This document shows positions 38,901-48,334 of a stretch of DNA of 64,000 bases, piece by piece. Numbering within the stretch: position 1 is the first letter of the stretch; each line of letters starts with the position of its first letter. The position numbers were made by a program, and so were the translations under genes. Source of the DNA: Streptomyces phaeoluteigriseus (GTDB lineage Bacteria; Actinomycetota; Actinomycetes; Streptomycetales; Streptomycetaceae); NCBI RefSeq assembly GCF_001896135.2, contig NZ_MPOH02000016.1, positions 394,774 to 458,773 on the forward strand, in the 5' to 3' direction. A model generated the notes under the pieces. That model did no database searches and was not told where the DNA came from. It saw nothing but the letters and a program-made list of their open reading frames with translations.

Positions 38901-40469
38901 GGCACCCGCCGCGAGGGTGCCGAGGACGGCGGCGACGAAGTCACGGCCGGGGGCGGCGAGGACGCCCACCAGGGAGCCGGGACCGACGCCCGCGCCGGTG
39001 AGGTGCGCGGCGATGCCGCCGGCGCGTCCGGCCAGGCCGGCGTAGGTGAGGCTGCCGTGGTCGTCGGCGACGGCCTCCGCGTCGGGCCGGGCCGCGCACA
39101 GCTCGCGCACCCGGGCCACGACGTCCGTGAAGGCGTCCCCGCCGGATGCCACCGGCAGGTCCGGTACGTCCTCGCCCGGCAGCAGGGCGCCGATCCGGCC
39201 GGACGGCGTCTCGGGTTCGGCGACCGCCGACCGCAGCACCCGCTCCAGCCGGGCCAGGACGTCGGCCGCCTCGGCGGCGGCGTATCTGCCGGGATCGTAG
39301 GACACCGTCAGCCTCAGCCGTTCGCCGGGGATCGCCATGAGGCTCAGCGGGTAGTGGGTGGCGTCCTTGGCCTCCAGGCCGGTCACGGCGAGGCCGGGGA
39401 CCGGGGTGCGCAGGGCGGCCGGGTCCAGCGGGTAGTTCTCGAAGACCAGCACGGTGTCGTACAGCTCGCCCAGGCCCACCGCCCGCTGGACGCGGGCGGC
39501 GCCGAGGTGCTGGTGGGGCAGGAGCGCGGCCTGCCGCTCCTGGAGCCGGCCGAGGATCTCGGGGAAGGCCGCGTACGGGTCCAGCGTGACCCGTACCGGG
39601 ACGGTGTTGATGAACAGGCCGACCATCGACTCGACGCCGGGCAGCTCCGGCGGGCGGCCGGAGACCGTGGAACCGAAGACGATGTCGGTGCGCCCGGTGA
39701 GGGTGCCCAGGACCGTCGCCCAGGCGCCCTGGACGACCGTGTTGAGGGTGAGCCCGCGTTCCTTCGCCCAGGCGGTGAGGCCGGCGGTGAAGCCGGTCGG
39801 GAGGTCGAGGACGTGGTGGTCGGGCAGCCGGGAGCCGTCCGTGCCGCCGGGGGCGACGAGAGTGGCCTCGGTGAGCCCGTCCAGCGCCTCCCGCCAGGCC
39901 GCCTCGGCGCCGGCGTCGTCCTGCCGGGCGAGGTGGGCGAGGTAGGTCTTGTACGGGGTGACGGGCGGCAGCGGGGCCGCCGGGTCGCCGTACAGGGTGA
40001 ACAGTTCGCTGATGATGACCGGCATCGACCAGCCGTCGAACAGGATCTGATGGGCGGTCAGGACGAAACGGTACGACGTGGCGCCGGTGCGGATCAGGCG
40101 GAACCGGAGCAGGGGCGGGCGGGCCATGTCGAAGGGCCGCAGGCGGTCCTCCTCGGTCAGCTGCCCGATCCGGTGCTCGTCGGTGACGTGGTCCTCCTGC
40201 CAGGGCAGGGCGATCGTGCGCGGCACGAGCTGGACGGGGTCGCCGTTGTCGCGGTAGCGGAACCCGGCCTTGAGGTGCGGGTGGCGGTCGAGGAACCGCT
40301 CGGCGGCGGCCTTCAGGCGCGCCCCGTCCAGCGGCCCGGACAGGTCCAGCACCAGCTGCACGGTGTAGACGTCCAGCTCCCGCCGCCCGGAGACCGCGTG
40401 GAAGAGCAGGCCTTCCTGTCGCGGGGTGAGCGGCAGGACGTCGCTCAGGTTGGATCTTCCGCGTGTCAC
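35937..40469 (-). CDS. NRPS2: condensation-adenylation-T-condensation (no thioesterase)
   Basis: 1510 residues from GTG 40469, overlapping NRPS1's stop as GTGA. C3 (about 10-430) has LTPRQEGLLFHAVSG and TAHQILFDGW (HxxxDG). The LTPRQEGLLFH opening is typical of DCL domains, fitting the upstream epimerase. A3 (about 450-950) has YVIFTSGSTGRPKG and pocket residues DIWEVTADD plus the A10 Lys (NGKVDRKALP), a diaminobutyrate/diaminopropionate-like code identical to A1. T3 has LGGHSL (Ser near 995). C4 (about 1050-1485) has VVIHHIAADGWS. The protein then ends in the usual C-A linker (LLEEWNQTPAHPYDPP) and stops. No TE, reductase or further A-T module follows. It continues into the DUF89 gene. Confidence 0.9.
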   Translation of the reverse strand: MTRGRSNLSDVLPLTPRQEGLLFHAVSGRRELDVYTVQLVLDLSGPLDGARLKAAAERFLDRHPHLKAGFRYRDNGDPVQLVPRTIALPWQEDHVTDEHRIGQLTEEDRLRPFDMARPPLLRFRLIRTGATSYRFVLTAHQILFDGWSMPVIISELFTLYGDPAAPLPPVTPYKTYLAHLARQDDAGAEAAWREALDGLTEATLVAPGGTDGSRLPDHHVLDLPTGFTAGLTAWAKERGLTLNTVVQGAWATVLGTLTGRTDIVFGSTVSGRPPELPGVESMVGLFINTVPVRVTLDPYAAFPEILGRLQERQAALLPHQHLGAARVQRAVGLGELYDTVLVFENYPLDPAALRTPVPGLAVTGLEAKDATHYPLSLMAIPGERLRLTVSYDPGRYAAAEAADVLARLERVLRSAVAEPETPSGRIGALLPGEDVPDLPVASGGDAFTDVVARVRELCAARPDAEAVADDHGSLTYAGLAGRAGGIAAHLTGAGVGPGSLVGVLAAPGRDFVAAVLGTLAAGAAWVPLDVHAPTARSASLVQDAGVRHLLVDGEHEGAARDVLAAAGAELPVTPVTGLPCAPLAEAPGGPLDLAYVIFTSGSTGRPKGAMVHRDGMVNHLLAKAEDLGLDADTVLVHNAPVTFDISVWQMLAALVSGGRLRVVGRSTAADPQSLFGLADTDAVTTLEVVPSLLRAALDAWGAGARPPVLAALRQLVVTGEALPADLCRRWLARFPGIPLVNAYGPTECSDDVTHALITDATGLGDVRAPIGRAVRETGLYVLDDALRPVPAGVPGELYVGGRGVGRGYLDDAARTGAAFVADPFAGRPGARMYRTGDRVVRTVSPEGEARLEFLERRDHQVKVRGHRVEPGEIEAVLRTLPGVADAVVTVFGETGTARLAAHLAGTADPARVRRELAALLPEYMVPAAFVVLPALPLTPNGKVDRKALPAPDLAGVSTRGPRTPQEAVLCQAFADVLGVERVGADDDFFDLGGHSLLATRLISRVRALLGAELPMALVFEEPTPARLAARLRTAGAARPALAAAVRPARPPLSYAQRRMWVLNRLEGTAGAYHLPWTLRLTGPLDRDVLQAALNDVVARHEALRTVFPEADGEPYQRVLERAEVPLAAVEDLPAFVARGFDLAAEPPLRAGLLAVGEEEHTLAVVIHHIAADGWSNAVLARDLGTAYRARLDGTAPRFAPLPVQYPDYALWQRDLLGDEDDPGSLANEQLGFWRKALDGLPDELQLPADRPRPAVASYRGATVGFTVPAATHRRAAALAARSGASLFMVLQAALAALYAKLGAGQDVPLGTPVAGRTDEALDDLVGFFVNTLVLRTDVSGDPTFTDLVDRVRTADLAAYAHQDVPFEKLVEALAPTRSLARHPLFQTLLALHNNTRPDLELPGLKVEFGAAGTGGARFDLAFDLAEEQDTTGAPAGLAGRLEFSADLFTEDTARRLADRFAHLLDALTSNPGEPLSTVSALLPGERETLLEEWNQTPAHPYDPPAHPAIP

Positions 40470-43400
40470 AGGGAGGCCCCCCAGTCGTCCATCTCGTTCT
40501 CGAATGCGTCCAGTTCGTCCTGGCTCAGGGCGATCAGGTCCACGTCGCTGGGCGTGTGGCCGCCCGCGTCGGGGTTCTGTGCGTGGGCGACGAGCGCGCG
40601 CAGCGCCCGGAACCAGCCCTCGGCGACGTCGGCGGCGTCCGCCTCGTCGAGCAGTTCGCCCGGCCAGGTCCATACGGCGGTCAGGCGCGGCCCGTCCGGC
40701 CCGTCCTCGGTGAGGGCGTTGAGGCCGAGCGTGTGCGGCAGCGCGAGCCCGGGGTCGGCGCCCGCCGCGATGAGCGGGGACTCCTCGGTGGTCGCCCAGT
40801 CCGCGTCGCGCGGGGCGGGCAGCCGGCCCAGGTAGTTGAAGCCGAGCTGCGGGGTGCGCTCCAGGCCCGGCAGGGCGGCGATCCGGCGCAGCACGCCGAA
40901 GCCGACGCCGTGGTCGGGCACGGCCCGCAGCTGCTCCTTGACCTGCTTGAGGACGCGTCCCGCCGAGGGCCCGCCGGCCCACACCTCCGCCCAGTCCGGC
41001 GCGCCGAGGTCGACGCGCAGCGGGTAGGTGGTGGTGAACCAGCCGACCGTCCGGCCGAGGTCGATGCCGTCGGCGATCTCCTCGCGGCCGTGGCCCTCCA
41101 TCTCGATCAGCACCGCCGCCGCGTCGTCGCGGGTGCGGCGCCGCCAGTCGGCGACGGCCAGCGCGTAGGCGGTGACCAGGACGTCGTTGATCTCGGCGTG
41201 GAAGGCGGCGGGCACCTCGGTGAGGACCGCCCGGGTCGCCTCGGTGTCGAGGGTGCGGCGCAGGGTGCGGGCGGTGGCGTGGGTGTCCCGCGCCGGGTCG
41301 AGGGGCCGCCCGCCGAGCAGCGGGTCGGGGGCGGCCAGCGTCCGCCGCCACAACTCGCCCTCCGCCGCTCGCTGTTCGGAGGCGGCCTCCGCGACGAGAA
41401 GTCGGGCCCAGTGCCGTACGGAGGTGCCGACCGGCTCCAGCTCCGCCGGGCCGCCCGCCACGGCCGCCTCGTGGGCGCGGGCGAGGTCGTCCAGGAGGAT
41501 CCGCCAGGAGACGCCGTCGCAGACCAGGTGGTGCAGGGTCAGTACGAGTCTGCCGGGGCGGTCGGCGCCCGCGTCGAGCCAGGTCGCGCGGAGCATGGTG
41601 CCCTGACGCGGGTCGAGGCGTGCGGCGTCGGCCGACGCGGCGTCCCGCACGGCTTGCGCGAGGGCGGGGCCGTCCAGCCGGGCCACGTTCTCGCGGACCA
41701 GCAGCCAGGGCGCGTTGACCGTGCCGGGTTCGCGCACCTTCGCCGTCCAGGTGCCGTCCTCGTCGAGCAGCTGCGTCCGCAGGGCGTCGTGGTGGTCGAT
41801 CAGCGTCTGCAGGGCGGTGGCGAGGCTCGCCCGGGTGGCGCCGGCCGGGGTGCGGACGGCGACCGCCTGCCGGAAGGCGTCGCAGGGGCCGTCGAGGGCG
41901 TGCAGCCAGCGCATGATCGGGGTGGGCGGGAAGGTGCCGATCCCGTCGTCCGTGCCGCGCACGACCTGTTCGTCCACCGGGCGGGCCACCGCGGCGAGCC
42001 CTGCGGGCGTGCGGTGCAGGAAGACGTCCTGCGCGGTGAGCAGCAGGCCTGCCGCGCGGGCCCGGCCGACGAGCTGGATGGAGCTGATGGAGTCGCCGCC
42101 CAGGTCGAAGAACCCGGCGTCGGCGCCGACCTCGTCGAGCCCGAGCACCTCGCCGAACACCGCGCACAGCGCCCGTTCCCGCTCGGTGACCGGGGCCCGG
42201 CCGCGGGTGGCGTCGGTGTAGTCGGGGGCGGGCAGGGCACGCCGGTCGAGCTTGCCGTTGGTGGTGAGCGGCAGGCCGGCCAGGGTGACGACGGCGGCCG
42301 GGACCATGTAGTCGGGCAGCAGCCCGGCCACGTGGCTGCGCAGGGTCGCCGGGGGCGCCGTCGTGCCGGCCGCCGGGACGACGTAGGCGACGAGGCGTTT
42401 GTCGCCGGGGCGGTCCTCGCGGACGACGACGGCGGCCCGGTCCACCTCCGGGTGGGCGGCCAGGGCGGCCTCCACCTCGGCCAGTTCGATGCGGAAGCCC
42501 CGCAGTTTGACCTGGTCGTCGGCGCGGCCCAGGTAGTCGAGGACGCCGTCGGCGCGGCGGCGCACGAGGTCGCCGGTGCGGTACATGCGGGCGCCCGACG
42601 GGCCGTACGGGTCGGTGACGAACCGCTGGGCGGTCAGGTCGGGGCGGCCGAGGTAGCCGTGCGCGAGGCTCGCGCCGCCGACGTACAGCTCGCCGGTGAC
42701 GCCGGCCGGGACGGGCCGCAGGTCGTCGTCGAGGACGTGCACGACCGTGCCGGCCAGCGGGGTGCCGATGGACGGCCTGCGGCCGGGCACGAGCGGGTCG
42801 CTGACGGTCGCGCAGACCGTCGTCTCGGTGGGTCCGTAGGCGTTGAGCAGGGTGGTGTGCGCGGCCCACTTCTCCACCAGCGCGGGCGGGCAGGCCTCCC
42901 CCGCGGTGATCACGGTGATCCCGGACGGCACCGGCCGGTCCTCCGGCCAGGCCGCGAGCACGGCCGGCGGCAGGCATACGACGTCGATGCCGGCGTCGGT
43001 GAGGTGGGCGGCGAGCGGATCGCCGGGGGCGCGCTGGTCCTCCGTGGCCAGGACCAGGACGGCGCCGGTGACCAGGGCGGTCAGCACCTCCCAGGCCGCC
43101 GCGTCGAAGCTGAGCGAGGCGAACTGGAGCAGCCGGGTCCCTTCCCGCACCCCGAACCGTGCGGCCTGCGCGGTCAGCGCGGTCGCCGAGGCGTGCCCGA
43201 CGACCACGCCCTTGGGGCGGCCGGTGGAGCCGGAGGTGTAGATGACGTACGCCGGGTCGCCGGGCGCCGGGCCGTGCTCGGGGGCGCGGGTGGGCCGGCC
43301 GGTGAGGTCGGCGAGGACGGTGTCGGCGTCCAGTACCAGCGGTTCGGGGGCCGTCGCGGGGACCCGGTCGGCGACGGCCGCCGTGGTCAGCACTGCGGCG

Positions 43401-46400
43401 GGGCGGGCGTCGTCCAGGACGTACGCGATCCGCTCGTCCGGGTAGGCCGGGTCGATGGGCAGGTAGGCGGCTCCGGCGGCCAGGACCGCCAGGACCGCGG
43501 TGACCGTGTGCGCGGAGCGGTCCGCCATCAGCGCCACGACCTGGCCGGGGCGCACACCCCGTTCCACCAGCAGGTGCGCGAGCCGGTGCGCCCGGTCGGC
43601 GAGGTCGCCGTAGGACACGGTGGTGCCGTCGGGCAGGGCGAGGGCCGGGCGGTGCGGGTCGGTGGCGGCGCGTGCGGCGAACAGACGGGCGATCGTGGTG
43701 GGTTCGGGTGCCTCGACCGCGGAGCCGTTCCACTCGCCGAACAGCCGCTCGCGCTCGGCGGGCAGCAGGGCGTCGAAGCCGCTGAGCGCGGTGTCCGGCC
43801 GCTCGGTGAGGGCGTGCAGGAGGCTCACCAGGCGGGCGGCGACCGACTCGGCGCTCTCGTGGGTGAACAGGTCGGCGCTGTACTCCAGCAGACCCGCGAT
43901 GCCGTCGGGGCGGCCCCTGCCGTCCTGCTCCTCGGTGAGTTCGAAGGCCAGGTCGAAGCGGGCGGTGCCGGTGGGGACGGCGGTCGTCTCGGCACGGGTG
44001 CCGGGCAGGGCGAGGTCGGTCGCCGCGTTGTTCTGGAGCGCCAGGAGCACCTGGAACAGGGGCTGGCGGGCCAGCGAGCGCTCCGGGTTGAGTGCCTCGA
44101 CGAGCCATTCGAAGGGCACGTCCTGGTGGGCGTAGGCGGCCAGGTCGGTGGTGCGTGCGCGGCCGATCAGCTCGCGGAAGGTGGGGTCGCCGGACACGTC
44201 GGTGCGCAGCACCAGCGTGTTCACGAAGAACCCGACCTGCCGCTCCAGGGCCGCGTCGGTGCGGCCGGCGACGGGCGTGCCGAGCGGGATGTCGGTGCCG
44301 GCGCCCAGCTTGCGCAGCATGGCGGCGAGCGCGGCCTGGAGCACCATGAAGACGCTGGCGCCGGTGGCGCGGGCGAGCGCGGTGACCGCCTCGTGCAGTT
44401 CCCGGTCCAGCCGGAAGGAGATCTGCCCGCCGCGGTGAGCGGGCAGCGCGGGGCGCGGGAAGTCGGTCGGCAGCTCCAGCTCGTCGGGTATTCCGGTCAG
44501 TTCGCCGCGCCAGAAGTCGAGCTGGCGGGCGGCGAGCGAGCCGGGGTCGGCGCTGTCGCCGAGCAGTTCGCGCTGCCACAGCGTGTAGTCGGCGTACTGC
44601 ACGTCGAGCGGTGCCCAGCCGGGGGCGTGACCCGCGGTGCGTGCCGTGTACGCGGTGCGCAGGTCCTCGGCGAGCGGCAGCACCGACCAGCCGTCGCCGG
44701 CGATGTGGTGCAGCACCACCAGCAGCACGTGCTCCTGGTCCGACAGCGTGCACAGCTCGGCGCGCAGCGGCAGGTCGGCGGCGAGGTCGAAGGGGCGTAC
44801 GGCCCGTTCGGCGAGCACCGCGTCGAGGTCACCGGCGGCGACCTCGGTGACGGGGAGGTCGAACGGTCCGTTCCGGGCGGGCAGGACGACCTGGACGGCC
44901 CGGCCGTCGCGCTCCGGGAAGACCGTGCGCAGCGACTCGTGGCGGTCGACGACGTCCCCGAGGGCCGCGGCGAGCGCCTCGTGGTCGAGGGGGCCGGTCA
45001 GCCGTACGGCGCGCGGCAGGTGGTAGCCGACGGCCGCGTCCGCGTCGAGCCGGTCCAGGAACCACAGGCGCTGCTGGGCGAAGGACAGCGGCAGTGCGGC
45101 GGGCCGCTCCTGGGCGGTGACCGCGGGACGCGCGGCCCCGGCCTCCGTGAGGTGTTCGGCGAGCGCGGCGACGGTGGGGGCCTCGAAGAGGACCCGGACG
45201 GGAAGTTCGGCGCCGAGCAGCACCCGGATCCGGCTGATCGCGCGGGTGGCGAGCAGCGAGTGCCCGCCGAACTCGAAGAAGTCGTCGTCGATGCCGACCT
45301 GTTCGACGCCGAGGACCTCCGCGAACACCGCGCACAGCACCTGTTCACGCGGGGTGCGGGGGCGGCGTCCCGGCTGCCCGGCGGTGAGGTCGGGTGCGGG
45401 CAGTGCCTTGCGGTCGACCTTGCCGTTGGCGGTGAGCGGCAGCCGGTCCAGGACCACGAAGGCGGCCGGGACCATGTAGTCGGGCAGGGTGGTGGACAGC
45501 TCGGCCTTCACCTCGGCGACATCGACGTCGCCGGTGACGAACGCGGCCAGCCGGGTCGAGCCCGCGCTGTCCACGGCGACGTCCACGGCCGCGTCGGTGA
45601 CACCGGTGACGCCGCGCAACGCGGCCTCGACCTCGCCGAGTTCGATGCGATGGCCGCGGATCTTGACCTGGTGGTCGACGCGCTCCAGGAACTCCAGGCG
45701 GCCGTCCGTGCGGTGCCGTACGCGGTCACCGGTGCGGTACATGCGGGCGCCCGGCTCCGTCGCGAACGGGTCGGCGACGAACACGGCCGAGGTGCGGCGC
45801 GGATCGTCCAGGTAGCCGCGGCCCACGCCGACCCCGCCGACGTACAGCTCGCCGGGCGCGCCCACGGGCACGGGACGCAGGCCGTCGCCGAGGACGTACA
45901 GGCGGGTGTTGCGGATCGCGGAGCCGATCGGGGTGTGGACGTCTCCGAGGTCGGCCTCGGAGCGGATGAAGGCGTGGGTGACGTCGTCGGACGCCTCGGT
46001 CGGGCCGTAGGCGTTGACCAGCGGCACGCCGGGGAAGTGCGCGAACCAGCGGCGGCACAGGTCGGCGGGCAGGGCCTCGCCGGTGACGACGAGATGGCGC
46101 AGGGAGGCCAGCCGGGGCCGGGCGGCGCCGCTGTCCCAGTCGTCGACGGCCGCCCGCAGCAGCGAGGGCACGACCTCCAGGACGGTGATGTCCTCCTCGT
46201 CGACCAGCGCGAACAGGCCCTGCGGGTCGGCGGCCAGGGAGCGCGGCACGACCCGGGTGCGGCCGCCGGCCACGAGCGCGGCGAGCATCTGCCACACGGA
46301 GATGTCGAAGCTGACGGGCGCGTTGTGCACGAGCACGTCGTCGGGCGTCAGCCCGAGGTCCTCCACCTTGGCGAGCAGGTGGTTGACCATGCCGGCCCGG

Positions 46401-48334
46401 TGCACCATGGCGCCCTTGGGGCGGCCGGTGGAACCGGACGTGAAGATCACATAGGCCAGGTCGTCGCCCGTGCCCGCAGCCGGTGCGGCAGCCGTCGGAG
46501 CATCGGCGCGCTTCCCTCCCTCCCGGACGTCCAGGAGTTCGACGATCTTGGGCCAGTGGTCGCCGGCCGCCAGCAGCTGATGGGCGTAGCCCTCGCGGAC
46601 GGGGCTGAACAGCAGGGCCTCCGCCCCGCTGTCGGCGAGCAGGGCCGCCCCGCGGGCGACGGGTGCGTGCACGTCCAGCGGGATCCAGGCGGCGCCCGTG
46701 GCGAGCACCCCGAGCACGGCGGCGACGAACTGCGTCCCCGGGTCGGCGGCCAGCGCCACCAGCGACCCGGTGGCCACCCCGGCCCCGGCCAGCCGCAGGC
46801 TCACCTCGTCGGCCCGCGCGCACAGGTCGGCGTACGTCAGCCGTACGGTGCCGTCGTCCACGGCGATCGCGTCCGGGCTCGCGGCGGCCAGCTCGCGCAC
46901 CCGCTCCACCACGTCGGTGAAGCCGCCGGTGCGGACGGTGGCGTTCCAGTCCTCCAGGACGACCTGCCGCTCGGCGGGCAGCGTGACGTCGAGCCGGCCC
47001 AGCGGCAGTGCGGCCGGCGCGAGCGCGAAGCTCTCCAGGTGGCCGAGCAGGCGCTCGCCGTGCGCGGCGAGTTCCTCGTCGGTGAACAGGCCCGGGTTGG
47101 CGTCCAGCCGCAGCGTCCAGCGTCCGCCGGGCGCGTCCAGGTAGATGAGCTGGAGTCCCGGCACCGGCCCGGTGGACAGGTTGTGCAGCCGGCCGGTGCA
47201 CTCGCCGAAGACCAGGTCGGCGCCCGACTCCAGCACGTTGACGGTCGGCCCGTACGACAGCTCCGCGTCCCCGGCGAGACCCAGCTCGCGGCGCAGCCGG
47301 TCACCGCGGTAGCCCTGGTGGCGCAGGGTGGTGCGCAGTTCGGCCGCGGTGAGTTCCAGCAGGCCGTCGCGGGTCAGCGCGGGGGTGACGTCGAGCGGCA
47401 GCGGCAGGAAGTTGGCGCGCATGCCGGGGACCGTGCGGGCCGTCGGCGTGGTCCTGGCCGGCACGGGCAGGGTCAGCAGCACCCGGCTGCCGCCGGTGAC
47501 CCGGGCCAGGTAGGAGGCGGTGGCCGCGACCAGCGCGGCGGGGAGGGTGACCCGGCTCTCCCAGGCGGCCCGCTCCAGCCGGGTCACGGTCGCTGCGGGA
47601 ACGGGGGAATTCCACCTCAGCGTGTGCCGTGCCCGCAGCGGGCGGCGCGGGGAGAGCCGGGTCGGCTCGGGGGTCTCCGCGAACCGGCCGGCCCAGAACC
47701 GGGCGTCCCGCTCGTGCTTCGCGGAGTGGAGACAGGCCTGTTCGTCGTCGACGAGGACCCGCAGCGGCGGCAGGGGCTCGCCGTCGGCCGTGCCCGCGTA
47801 CAGCTCGGCGAACCGCCGGTAGAACGGGGTGCGGCTGAAGCCGTCCAGCAGGATGTGGTTGGCCGACACGTAGAAGCGGTGGTGGTCGTCGGCGAGCCGG
47901 TGCAGCTGCCACCGTACGGCGCCGTCCGTCAGCGAGGACGGCAGCGCCAGGTCCTCGGCCATCAGCCGGCGCGAGACGGCGTCCGGGTCGGCCTCGGCGC
48001 GCAGGTCGCGCACCGCGACACCGGGCGTGGTCAGCGGGGAGGCGGGATCGGCGGGGTCGGCCCGGTCCAGGGTGCCCTCGCGGACCTCCCAGGTGAACTC
48101 CCGGATCGTCTGCACGGCTTCGCCGTCCCGCTCGGTGAACACCGCGCGCAGGGCGTCGGTCTCGGCGAGCAGGCCGTGCCAGGCCGCCGCGAAGCGGGCC
48201 GGGTCCAGGGGTCCGTGCAGGTCGAGGTGGTCGGCCATGGTGAAGACCGGGTTGCCGGGGTCGAGCTGCTGGGCGTACCACATCTCCCGCTGCGCGAGCG
48301 AGAGCGGCAGTTCGTGGCTGAACGACTCGCTCAT
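40466..48334 (-). CDS. NRPS1: C-A-T-C-A-T-E nonribosomal peptide synthetase
   Basis: 2622 residues from ATG 48334, overlapping the SbnA-like stop as ATGA. C1 (about 8-455) opens LPLSLAQREMWYAQQLDPGN like siderophore NRPS starters; its active site reads SANHILLDGFS, so the first His of HHxxxDG is Asn. A1 (about 470-985): pocket DIWEVTADD, Dab/Dap-like. T1: FEFGGHSLLATR (Ser 1026). C2: VVLHHIAGDGWS (about 1209-1215). A2 (about 1535-2035): pocket DAWCIAAVC, close to Phe codes (DAWTIAAVC). T2: FFDLGGDSISSIQL (Ser 2082), GGDS being usual before an epimerase. E (about 2130-2600): VLTLHHLVCDGVSWRILLDD and FNYLGR. The predicted product is diamino acid - D-Phe-like, passed to NRPS2. The frame is unbroken over 7.9 kb. 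Confidence 0.93.
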   Translation of the reverse strand: MSESFSHELPLSLAQREMWYAQQLDPGNPVFTMADHLDLHGPLDPARFAAAWHGLLAETDALRAVFTERDGEAVQTIREFTWEVREGTLDRADPADPASPLTTPGVAVRDLRAEADPDAVSRRLMAEDLALPSSLTDGAVRWQLHRLADDHHRFYVSANHILLDGFSRTPFYRRFAELYAGTADGEPLPPLRVLVDDEQACLHSAKHERDARFWAGRFAETPEPTRLSPRRPLRARHTLRWNSPVPAATVTRLERAAWESRVTLPAALVAATASYLARVTGGSRVLLTLPVPARTTPTARTVPGMRANFLPLPLDVTPALTRDGLLELTAAELRTTLRHQGYRGDRLRRELGLAGDAELSYGPTVNVLESGADLVFGECTGRLHNLSTGPVPGLQLIYLDAPGGRWTLRLDANPGLFTDEELAAHGERLLGHLESFALAPAALPLGRLDVTLPAERQVVLEDWNATVRTGGFTDVVERVRELAAASPDAIAVDDGTVRLTYADLCARADEVSLRLAGAGVATGSLVALAADPGTQFVAAVLGVLATGAAWIPLDVHAPVARGAALLADSGAEALLFSPVREGYAHQLLAAGDHWPKIVELLDVREGGKRADAPTAAAPAAGTGDDLAYVIFTSGSTGRPKGAMVHRAGMVNHLLAKVEDLGLTPDDVLVHNAPVSFDISVWQMLAALVAGGRTRVVPRSLAADPQGLFALVDEEDITVLEVVPSLLRAAVDDWDSGAARPRLASLRHLVVTGEALPADLCRRWFAHFPGVPLVNAYGPTEASDDVTHAFIRSEADLGDVHTPIGSAIRNTRLYVLGDGLRPVPVGAPGELYVGGVGVGRGYLDDPRRTSAVFVADPFATEPGARMYRTGDRVRHRTDGRLEFLERVDHQVKIRGHRIELGEVEAALRGVTGVTDAAVDVAVDSAGSTRLAAFVTGDVDVAEVKAELSTTLPDYMVPAAFVVLDRLPLTANGKVDRKALPAPDLTAGQPGRRPRTPREQVLCAVFAEVLGVEQVGIDDDFFEFGGHSLLATRAISRIRVLLGAELPVRVLFEAPTVAALAEHLTEAGAARPAVTAQERPAALPLSFAQQRLWFLDRLDADAAVGYHLPRAVRLTGPLDHEALAAALGDVVDRHESLRTVFPERDGRAVQVVLPARNGPFDLPVTEVAAGDLDAVLAERAVRPFDLAADLPLRAELCTLSDQEHVLLVVLHHIAGDGWSVLPLAEDLRTAYTARTAGHAPGWAPLDVQYADYTLWQRELLGDSADPGSLAARQLDFWRGELTGIPDELELPTDFPRPALPAHRGGQISFRLDRELHEAVTALARATGASVFMVLQAALAAMLRKLGAGTDIPLGTPVAGRTDAALERQVGFFVNTLVLRTDVSGDPTFRELIGRARTTDLAAYAHQDVPFEWLVEALNPERSLARQPLFQVLLALQNNAATDLALPGTRAETTAVPTGTARFDLAFELTEEQDGRGRPDGIAGLLEYSADLFTHESAESVAARLVSLLHALTERPDTALSGFDALLPAERERLFGEWNGSAVEAPEPTTIARLFAARAATDPHRPALALPDGTTVSYGDLADRAHRLAHLLVERGVRPGQVVALMADRSAHTVTAVLAVLAAGAAYLPIDPAYPDERIAYVLDDARPAAVLTTAAVADRVPATAPEPLVLDADTVLADLTGRPTRAPEHGPAPGDPAYVIYTSGSTGRPKGVVVGHASATALTAQAARFGVREGTRLLQFASLSFDAAAWEVLTALVTGAVLVLATEDQRAPGDPLAAHLTDAGIDVVCLPPAVLAAWPEDRPVPSGITVITAGEACPPALVEKWAAHTTLLNAYGPTETTVCATVSDPLVPGRRPSIGTPLAGTVVHVLDDDLRPVPAGVTGELYVGGASLAHGYLGRPDLTAQRFVTDPYGPSGARMYRTGDLVRRRADGVLDYLGRADDQVKLRGFRIELAEVEAALAAHPEVDRAAVVVREDRPGDKRLVAYVVPAAGTTAPPATLRSHVAGLLPDYMVPAAVVTLAGLPLTTNGKLDRRALPAPDYTDATRGRAPVTERERALCAVFGEVLGLDEVGADAGFFDLGGDSISSIQLVGRARAAGLLLTAQDVFLHRTPAGLAAVARPVDEQVVRGTDDGIGTFPPTPIMRWLHALDGPCDAFRQAVAVRTPAGATRASLATALQTLIDHHDALRTQLLDEDGTWTAKVREPGTVNAPWLLVRENVARLDGPALAQAVRDAASADAARLDPRQGTMLRATWLDAGADRPGRLVLTLHHLVCDGVSWRILLDDLARAHEAAVAGGPAELEPVGTSVRHWARLLVAEAASEQRAAEGELWRRTLAAPDPLLGGRPLDPARDTHATARTLRRTLDTEATRAVLTEVPAAFHAEINDVLVTAYALAVADWRRRTRDDAAAVLIEMEGHGREEIADGIDLGRTVGWFTTTYPLRVDLGAPDWAEVWAGGPSAGRVLKQVKEQLRAVPDHGVGFGVLRRIAALPGLERTPQLGFNYLGRLPAPRDADWATTEESPLIAAGADPGLALPHTLGLNALTEDGPDGPRLTAVWTWPGELLDEADAADVAEGWFRALRALVAHAQNPDAGGHTPSDVDLIALSQDELDAFENEMDDWGASL

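Noticed and set aside
35952..40835. A 1627-residue plus-strand open frame opposite NRPS2
   Set aside because: It is a composition-driven shadow of the NRPS gene.
44753..48331. A second NRPS start further upstream in the NRPS2 frame
   Set aside because: The frame is open there, but its translation is Arg/Ala-rich antisense-like text. C-domain similarity begins at the GTG at 40469.
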